A DNA stretch of 18,496 bases from Actinomycetes bacterium (lineage in GTDB: Bacteria; Actinomycetota; Actinomycetes; Mycobacteriales; Micromonosporaceae), in the NCBI GenBank assembly GCA_021793335.1, contig JAJYSW010000037.1:1-18496 (forward strand), in the 5' to 3' direction. The position numbers were made by a program, and so were the translations under genes. The first letter of the stretch is position 1, and every line of letters begins with the position of its first letter. Shown piece after piece: positions 13,547-18,496 of the stretch. The notes under the pieces are model-generated. The model saw only the letters and a list, made by a program, of their open reading frames with translations. It was not told where the DNA came from and did not search any database.

Positions 13547-13640
13547 CGGGCCGTCCGGGCAGTGCCCTCAGTGGAGCACCGCCGCTGCCGGGCGACAGGG
13601 TGAGCCTGCGCCCTTGCGAATACACGGGGATCATGACACG

Positions 13641-13671
13641 CCGGAACCGGCTGCTTCGCCGCCGGTTCCGG
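13641..13671. terminator. Bidirectional hairpin terminator
   Basis: A perfect 11-bp inverted repeat, CCGGAACCGGC (13641-13651) with GCCGGTTCCGG (13661-13671), has a 9-nt loop. It abuts the stop codon of the minus-strand DUF1992 gene and lies 94 nt beyond the plus-strand dehydrogenase stop, so it can end both convergent transcripts. No T tract is present. Confidence 0.7.
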
Positions 13672-14070
13672 TCACTCCCGCGGAGTGCTGCGGCGGTCGC
13701 GCCAAGCGGCCGTCTCGGCCTCGACATCGAGCGGCCCGAACCGCAGCGGCGGACCGTCGACCGGGCCGATGAGCGCGGCGCGGATCCGCTGATTGATCTG
13801 CTCGAGACGGTCGCGGACATCGGTCTCGGATTCGAGGCCGTCGAGGACCGATTCGAGCTCGTCGACCTCGCGGGCCAACCGGATCGTCACCGGCAGGGCA
13901 TCGGCGCCGAGGTTTTCGCGGGTCGACTTCTGGCGCAACCACCAGTCCTCATGGAGGGGCTCTCCGATGCCCGGCAGGGGCTTACCGGCCCCCGGGAGAT
14001 TCTGGAACTCGCCCCGGGCCTCGGCTTCCTGAAGCGCCTTCTCGACGCCGCGAGCCTGTCGGTCGCTCAT
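13672..14070 (-). CDS. DUF1992 (DnaJ homologue subfamily C member 28-like) protein
   Basis: A 132-residue protein with the DUF1992 signature near its start: VEKALQEAEARGEFQNLPGA (9-28) and GKPLPG (29-34), followed by DWWLRQKSTRENLGADALP (42-60) and helical segments with LEQINQRI (89-96). The domain is named after human DNAJC28, but this protein has no J domain and the bacterial function is unknown. It is probably cytoplasmic, with no signal or membrane segment. The ATG at 14070 has GAGGAG 6 nt upstream. It is a single-gene unit closed by the shared hairpin terminator. The C-terminal 25 residues are Arg/Glu-rich and less typical. Confidence 0.88.
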   Translation of the reverse strand: MSDRQARGVEKALQEAEARGEFQNLPGAGKPLPGIGEPLHEDWWLRQKSTRENLGADALPVTIRLAREVDELESVLDGLESETDVRDRLEQINQRIRAALIGPVDGPPLRFGPLDVEAETAAWRDRRSTPRE

Positions 14071-14300
14071 GGTCGACTCCTCGCAATTCGTTTCGAGAAG
14101 ATACCACGCTCAGGCGGCCGTGACCCGACAGACCGTCCGCACTCGGCCGCCCCGCCCTGCGCAGCCCCGCCCCAGCTGTTGCACGACGCGCGCCCCCTCG
14201 CAGCCGCGGACCTCCGCTCACCGTGAAGGACCGAATGAACCTCCCGCAAACCAGGCCGAGGGGGCGAATTCGGCGGCATGGAGGGAACAGGCAGCGGACT

Positions 14301-15749
14301 TCAGGAGTCGCCGCCTCCCCCGTCTTCCGGAGGGTCGCCGGGATCGGTGCCGCCGGACGGGTCAGGATCGCCGTCACCGTCACCATCGGTGGGCTCTGTT
14401 TCGGGCGATTCGCTTTCCGTCGGAGTCTCCGTCGCATCGGGACTCTCCGTCGGAGTCTCGCTCGGCTCCTCCGTGGTCGGCTCATCGGACGGAGGCGGGT
14501 ACCAGTTGTCGTTCCAGCTCTGCGTCGCTTCTTCCTCGGTGGGCGTCTCCTCGGTGGGCGAGGGGCTCTCCGTCTCGGCGGGAGTGGACGACGACTCGCC
14601 GGTGTTGATCTGCCCGTGCGGCCGTTCCTTGTTCCAAGGCAACAGGATGATCAGCAAGACGACGATGACCGCCAGCGTGACTCCGCCGAGGATGGACCAG
14701 AGCAGCACCCGGTTCTTCGGCTCTCCACCGGAGCCCATCGCACTGGTGGGCTGCGGCGCGGTGGCGTTCGGCGGCGAACTCACGCCGCCGAGCATGTGGG
14801 TGGCGTCGGCGCCGAGGAGGCTCGTCGCGCCGTCCGTGGGAGTAGACGGCGACACTGCCGGGATGTCACCGGCCACGACCCTGCCCTCGCGGGCCGAACG
14901 GGCCATATCGGAGGCCGAGGCGTATCTGGCGCTCGGGTCCTTCTGCAGCGCCTGGAGCACCACCTGTGCGATGCCCGGCGGGATATCGCGCGAAAGCGGC
15001 GGCGGCGCCTGCGTCATGTGGCCGTTCATGACCGCCACCGGGGTGTCCGAGACGAACGGCGGCCGGCCCATGAGGGCTTCGTAAGCGACGATGCCCAAGG
15101 AGTACAGGTCGGTCGCGCCGGTCAGCTCCGCACCGTTGAGCTGTTCGGGAGAGGCATAGGCGAGCGTGCCCATGACGGTGCCGGTCTCGGTCAGCCCCGA
15201 GGCCCCACGCGCCGAGGCGATGCCGAAGTCGACGATCTTGACCGTGCCGCTCTCGTCGACGAGGAGATTGGCGGGCTTGATGTCGCGGTGGATGATATCG
15301 GCGCGGTGCGCGGTTTCGAGGGCGTCGGCCGCGGTGGCGACGATCTTCATGACCTCGTCGGGCGGCAGCGTGCCGCGGTCGCGAAGGATGTCGGCGAGGG
15401 AGCGCCCCGGGACCAGCTCCATGACCAGATAAGAGATGAGCCCTTCGTCACCGGTCTCTTCGCCGTAGTCGTAGAGCGCCACGATGCCGGGCGACTGGAG
15501 GGCCGCGACGGCCCTGGCCTCCAACTGGAAGCGGGCGCGGAATTTATCGTTGCTCGAAAGCCCTGCATGGAGGATCTTGACGGCGACGTTGCGGCTCAGC
15601 CTGGTATCGAAGCCCTTCCAAACTTCCCCCATGCCGCCGGCGGCGAGCCGTTCGTCCAATCGATAGCGACCTGCCACCAAGGTCCCGCTCTGCACGTCGA
15701 ACTGCTCCTCTTGCTTCTGCGTCGGCCGGGTGTTAGGTATATCAGTCAC
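14301..15749 (-). CDS. Transmembrane Hanks-type serine/threonine protein kinase
   Basis: A 482-residue PknB-like kinase without PASTA domains. The kinase domain (about 29-285) is complete: glycine loop LAAGGMGEVW (35-44), Lys58 in AVKIL, catalytic HRDIKPAN with Asp156, DFG (174-176) and activation loop TGTVMGTLAYASPEQ (189-203). A juxtamembrane linker (286-345), one transmembrane helix (347-371) and an outer tail of about 110 residues rich in Thr, Glu, Ser, Pro and finally Gly/Asp follow; the tail is built from TESP/TPTE-like units. The GTG at 15749 has no Shine-Dalgarno; a GTG at 15695 has GAGGAG 9 nt upstream and would remove 18 residues without touching the kinase domain. It likely senses the envelope, but the ligand is unknown. 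Confidence 0.92.
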   Translation of the reverse strand: MTDIPNTRPTQKQEEQFDVQSGTLVAGRYRLDERLAAGGMGEVWKGFDTRLSRNVAVKILHAGLSSNDKFRARFQLEARAVAALQSPGIVALYDYGEETGDEGLISYLVMELVPGRSLADILRDRGTLPPDEVMKIVATAADALETAHRADIIHRDIKPANLLVDESGTVKIVDFGIASARGASGLTETGTVMGTLAYASPEQLNGAELTGATDLYSLGIVAYEALMGRPPFVSDTPVAVMNGHMTQAPPPLSRDIPPGIAQVVLQALQKDPSARYASASDMARSAREGRVVAGDIPAVSPSTPTDGATSLLGADATHMLGGVSSPPNATAPQPTSAMGSGGEPKNRVLLWSILGGVTLAVIVVLLIILLPWNKERPHGQINTGESSSTPAETESPSPTEETPTEEEATQSWNDNWYPPPSDEPTTEEPSETPTESPDATETPTESESPETEPTDGDGDGDPDPSGGTDPGDPPEDGGGGDS

Positions 15750-15840
15750 ATGATCGAGCGCGAACTACAGCCCACAAAGCTCCGCCGGTCGGAATGCTTG
15801 AGGGGCAACCGGGATCATGCCGCGCTCCGGAAATGACGCA

Positions 15841-15865
15841 CGGCCCGAGCCGCAGGCTCGGGCCG
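15841..15865 (-). terminator. Hairpin terminator after aspS
   Basis: CGGCCCGAGCC (15841-15851) pairs perfectly with GGCTCGGGCCG (15855-15865) around a 3-nt loop, 19 nt beyond the aspS stop on the minus strand. On the opposite strand it is followed by CTTCTT, so it could also stop plus-strand transcription. It separates aspS from the kinase gene. Confidence 0.75.
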
Positions 15866-15884
15866 CTTCTTGCATATCGTAGGG

Positions 15885-17666
15885 CTACTCGTCCACAGCC
15901 TCGTCCCCGGTTTCGGGCACATGGTCGATGCCCGCCTCCGCGCGCTGCTCCGGTGTGATCGGCGTGGGGGCCGCAGTCAACGGGTCGTAGCCGCCGCCGG
16001 TCTTGGGGAAGGCGATGACCTCGCGGATCGAATCGGCCTTCGCCAGGATCGCGCAGACGCGGTCCCAGCCGAGGGCGATGCCGCCGTGCGGCGGAGCACC
16101 GTACTTGAGGCCTTCGAGCAGGAAACCGAACTTCTCCTGGGCCTCCTCGGAGCTCAAACCGAGCACCTCGAAGACGCGGCTCTGGACCTTGCGATCGTGG
16201 ATGCGGATCGACCCGCCACCGAGCTCGTTGCCATTGCAGACGATGTCGTAGGCGTAGGTCAGCGCATTGCCCGGGTCGGTCTCGAACTTGTCGATCCACT
16301 CGGGGTTGGGGGCGGTGAAGGGATGGTGGATGGCCGTCCAGCCGCCCTCGTCGGTGGGCTCGAACATGGGGGCGTCGGTGACCCAGCAGAACGCCCAGGC
16401 GTCCTCATCGATCAGACCCGTGCGGCGGCCGATCTCCAGCCGGGCCGCGCCGAGCAGTTCCTGGGCCTCGCGGCGGGCGGGCGAGGCGGCGAAGAAGACC
16501 GCGTCTCCGGCCTGCGCGCCGACGGCCTCGGCGAGCCCGGCGAGGTGCTCCTCGGACAGGTTCTTGGCGACCGGGCCCTTCGGTTCGCCGGTCTCGGCGT
16601 TGAAGGTGATGTAGGCCAAGCCCTTGGCGCCGCGGGCCTTGGCCCAATCCTGCCAGCCGTCGAGCTCCCTGCGGGTCTGGGAGGCGCCGCCGGGCATGAC
16701 GACCGCGCCGACATAACCGCCGGCGTCGATCGCGCCGGCGAAGACCCGGAAGGCCGTGCCACGGAGGTAGTCGGTGAGTTCGACGAGTTCGACACCGAAC
16801 CGCAGGTCGGGCTTGTCGGAACCGTAGCGGTCCATGGCCTCGTGCCAGGTCAGCCGAGGCAGCGGGCGCGGCGGCTCGTAGTCGGCCAGTTCGCCCCAAA
16901 GGGCGGCGATGAGACGCTCGCCCAGGTCGATGACGTCCTCTTGGGTGACGAAGGAGGCTTCGATGTCGAGCTGGGTGAACTCGGGCTGGCGGTCGGCACG
17001 GAAGTCCTCGTCGCGATAGCAGCGGGCGATCTGGAAGTACTTCTCGAATCCGCCGACCATGAGCAGCTGCTTGAACAACTGCGGCGACTGCGGGAGGGCG
17101 TACCAGGACCCGGGCTGAAGGCGGACGGGCACGAGGAAATCGCGGGCGCCCTCGGGAGTGGAACGGGTGAGCGTCGGCGTCTCGATCTCAAGGTAGTCCT
17201 CGGCGAGGAGGACCTCGCGCGCGATCTGGTTGGCCTTGGAGCGCAGGCGGAGGGCCTTGGCCGGGCCGGTGCGTCGCAGGTCGAGGTAGCGGTGGCGCAG
17301 ACGGACGTCCTCGGAGACGTCGATGTGGTCGTCGATCTGGAACGGGAGCGGCGCGGACTCGGAGAGCACGGTGAGGGACTCGACGGTCACCTCGATCTCC
17401 CCGGTGGGGATCTCGGGGTTCTCGTTGCCCTCGGGGCGGCGGGCGACCGTGCCGGTGATCTCGATGCAGAATTCACTGCGCAGCTCGTGGGCGGCTTTGG
17501 CCGCCTCGGAGTCGCGGAAGACGACCTGGACGACGCCGGAGACGTCGCGAAGATCGATGAACTCCACCCCGCCGTGATCACGGCGCCGCGCCACCCATCC
17601 TGCGAGGGTGACTTGCTGGTCGACGTCAGCGGCACGCAACGTGCCGGCGAGGTGTGTCCGATACAC
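15885..17666 (-). CDS. aspS: Aspartyl-tRNA synthetase, probably non-discriminating
   Basis: AspRS loads aspartate on tRNA-Asp. The 593-residue protein has the N-terminal anticodon-binding OB fold (about 15-105), class II motif 2 region FQIARCYRDEDFRADRQPEF (211-230), a GAD-type insert (about 290-420) and motif 3 GIALGWDRV (529-537). The loop RRRDHGG carries His31, where E. coli has Leu and non-discriminating bacterial enzymes such as that of Pseudomonas have His. It therefore probably also forms Asp-tRNA-Asn for conversion by GatCAB. The GTG at 17666 is chosen because GAGGAG lies 10 nt upstream and the protein then starts exactly like other AspRS; sequence further upstream in the same frame is not AspRS-like. 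It ends at its own terminator. Confidence 0.96.
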   Translation of the reverse strand: MYRTHLAGTLRAADVDQQVTLAGWVARRRDHGGVEFIDLRDVSGVVQVVFRDSEAAKAAHELRSEFCIEITGTVARRPEGNENPEIPTGEIEVTVESLTVLSESAPLPFQIDDHIDVSEDVRLRHRYLDLRRTGPAKALRLRSKANQIAREVLLAEDYLEIETPTLTRSTPEGARDFLVPVRLQPGSWYALPQSPQLFKQLLMVGGFEKYFQIARCYRDEDFRADRQPEFTQLDIEASFVTQEDVIDLGERLIAALWGELADYEPPRPLPRLTWHEAMDRYGSDKPDLRFGVELVELTDYLRGTAFRVFAGAIDAGGYVGAVVMPGGASQTRRELDGWQDWAKARGAKGLAYITFNAETGEPKGPVAKNLSEEHLAGLAEAVGAQAGDAVFFAASPARREAQELLGAARLEIGRRTGLIDEDAWAFCWVTDAPMFEPTDEGGWTAIHHPFTAPNPEWIDKFETDPGNALTYAYDIVCNGNELGGGSIRIHDRKVQSRVFEVLGLSSEEAQEKFGFLLEGLKYGAPPHGGIALGWDRVCAILAKADSIREVIAFPKTGGGYDPLTAAPTPITPEQRAEAGIDHVPETGDEAVDE

Positions 17667-18176
17667 GGGTTCAGTACTCCTCGGAAGTATCCGGTGAATG
17701 ATTGTCCTGGCTGGGTTGACCGACGGCTCGCGAGCTTCGCCATGGCCGGGTTCATTCTCGCGAACGTCCGCAGCCGTCAGCAATCGTATAACCGCCGGTT
17801 CACCAGCTCCGCAGGTGTGCCGGGCCGCACGCCCGAAGCCACAGCCGCAGTGGTAGCCGTCACCGCGGCCTTGGTGTCGGAATCGGGTGACGAGCCCTTG
17901 GGCCCGACGCGGTTGTACGGGGCCGCCGCTGCCGCGCACACTCGGGAAAACGCGCCGCGGCGCTCATGCCGCAGTACACGAAGCCCTGAGCGCCCGATTC
18001 GCAGCCTGGAGCGGCCGCACATACTGCGCAAAGCGTGGACTCGATGCGCGGCAGCGATACACAGCGTCGATGTGCAGCGTCGATGCGCCAGCGCTCCGCC
18101 GGTGGTCATCCACGACACGCAGACGCTCCGGCGACCGATGCGCCGACACAGGACCGCCTCGTCGTGCTCGCCCACG
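17667..18176. other. Mostly non-coding region upstream of aspS
   Basis: About 510 nt without a confident gene; it must hold the aspS promoter, but no pair of boxes with good spacing stood out. A short frame on the minus strand (17777-17941) is listed separately. A small tandem repeat is present: CAGCGTCGATG at 18062-18072 and 18075-18085. No T-box or tRNA-like structure was recognised. Confidence 0.4.
17777..17941 (-). CDS. Possible 54-residue protein or gene remnant upstream of aspS
   Basis: From a GTG at 17941 to TGA at 17777 the frame reads like protein, with about four fifths of third positions G or C and the segments DTKAAVTATTAAVASGV and GTPAELVNRRLYDC. No Shine-Dalgarno precedes the GTG, and further upstream the frame turns Arg/Cys-rich and unconvincing. 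I recognise no family. It may be the 3' remnant of a lost gene or chance. Confidence 0.2.
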   Translation of the reverse strand: MCAAAAAPYNRVGPKGSSPDSDTKAAVTATTAAVASGVRPGTPAELVNRRLYDC

Positions 18177-18218
18177 CTACGAGCGCGTCCATACGTGTAC
18201 TACGAACGCGTCCATACG
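18177..18218. repeat. Two near-identical 19-nt direct repeats
   Basis: CTACGAGCGCGTCCATACG (18177-18195) and CTACGAACGCGTCCATACG (18200-18218) differ at one base and are spaced 23 nt apart. They adjoin the hairpin array and share its GCGCG-rich character, so they may be its most decayed outer units. Confidence 0.6.
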
Positions 18219-18220
18219 CG

Positions 18221-18424
18221 CTTCAGCGCGCGAGCGCGCTACACCCTTCGCGCGAGCACGCTGCCATACCCGTCCTTCAGCGCGCGAACGCACTGCCGTC
18301 CTACACCCTCAACGCGCAAGCGCGCTACCGTCCCCGTCCTTCAGCGCGCAAGCGCACTACCGTGCCACACCCTTCAGCGCGCAAGCGCGCTACCGTGCCA
18401 CACCCTTCAGCGCGCAAGCGCGCT
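18221..18424. repeat. Seven-copy tandem array of hairpin-forming units
   Basis: A 20-nt core of the form CTTCAGCGCGCAAGCGCGCT recurs at 18221, 18246 (shortened), 18275, 18307, 18339, 18372 and 18405. Spacings are 25, 29, 32, 32, 33 and 33 nt. The linkers are also related (ACCGTGCCACAC or GCCGTCCTACAC types). Each core holds a GCGCGC-type inverted repeat with a tiny loop. The copies nearest 18424 are identical or nearly so; those further left are increasingly diverged and shortened. The rightmost copy lies within the 3' end and stop codon of the gene entering from the right edge. Confidence 0.85.
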
Positions 18425-18428
18425 GAAG
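18405..18428 (-). terminator. Perfect palindromic hairpin overlapping a stop codon
   Basis: CTTCAGCGCGC (18405-18415) is the exact reverse complement of GCGCGCTGAAG (18418-18428), leaving only AA between. On the minus strand this stem includes the last codons and the TGA of the partial gene. It probably acts as its transcription terminator, with the following repeat units as back-ups. Confidence 0.55.
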
Positions 18429-18496
18429 CCCAGCAGGCGGATCACCACGTCCAGGAAACGGCGCGCATCGGCCACGATTGCATCGGCCTCCTCGAC
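18407..18496 (-). CDS. C-terminal end of an unidentified protein (runs off right edge)
   Basis: Thirty codons from the window edge to TGA (18407-18409) read as protein: a helix-like stretch EADAIVADARRFLDVVIRLL followed by the end GFSALAR. Third positions are mostly G or C. The family cannot be told from 29 residues. The last six codons lie in a perfect palindrome that is also the first unit of the tandem array, so part of the C-terminus is encoded by repeat DNA. The upstream neighbour of aspS on the same strand, it would be transcribed toward aspS. Confidence 0.6.
   Translation of the reverse strand, partial: VEEADAIVADARRFLDVVIRLLGFSALAR

Noticed and set aside
14223..15836. A 537-codon plus-strand frame
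   Set aside because: It is antisense to the Ser/Thr kinase gene, which has all kinase motifs.
17667..17939. N-terminal extension of the AspRS frame
   Set aside because: The extra residues are Arg/Gly/Cys-rich and unlike AspRS, and a ribosome site sits before the GTG at 17666.
18221..18424. CRISPR array
   Set aside because: Linkers are only about 5-13 nt and are themselves repeated, so there are no unique spacers. The repeats vary in length and there are no cas genes.

Overview
The window is chromosomal DNA from a high-GC Gram-positive bacterium (Actinomycetota). The evidence is the strong G/C bias at third codon positions, frequent GTG starts, leaderless-looking genes with TAnnnT -10 boxes, GC-rich hairpin terminators without T tracts, and the gene order rarA - (membrane protein) - DUF948 - small membrane protein - alaS - ruvX - mltG - aroE, which is a conserved actinobacterial housekeeping block. 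A genus cannot be fixed by eye.

Left end (1-2030). A minus-strand RIO-type protein kinase gene runs off the left edge. Its leader holds a good promoter, a hairpin and a short upstream ORF with a strong Shine-Dalgarno site; that ORF is in frame with the kinase and separated from it by one TGA. Divergent from it is a Phd/YefM-VapC toxin-antitoxin pair, apparently leaderless, with an operator-like palindrome. Between vapC and the next operon lies a coding-like but broken minus-strand remnant.

Main operon (2030-8486, minus strand, read right to left). DUF948 protein, small membrane protein, alanyl-tRNA synthetase, RuvX/YqgF nuclease, MltG transglycosylase, shikimate dehydrogenase and a DCC-family (DUF393) thiol protein. 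Gaps are 6-21 nt or 4-nt stop/start overlaps, so they are almost certainly co-transcribed and the last three genes translationally coupled. About 600 nt of hairpin-containing non-coding DNA separates this operon from rarA and a co-translated six-cysteine membrane protein (9090-11052).

Middle and right (11168-17666). An LppX/LprG-like lipoprotein with a strong terminator; a divergent, exported PQQ-type aldose dehydrogenase; a convergent DUF1992 protein sharing a bidirectional hairpin terminator; a transmembrane Ser/Thr kinase with a Thr/Glu/Pro-rich outer tail; a hairpin terminator; and aspartyl-tRNA synthetase with a residue typical of the non-discriminating type.

Right end (17667-18496). 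Mostly non-coding, ending in seven degenerate tandem copies (mainly 32-33 nt) of a hairpin sequence. The array begins inside the last codons and stop codon of an unidentified minus-strand gene entering from the right edge. No rRNA, tRNA, insertion sequence, prophage or CRISPR array was seen. I found no convincing multi-gene undescribed system. The most unusual items are the stop-codon-containing hairpin array, the RIO kinase leader and the six-cysteine partner of rarA.
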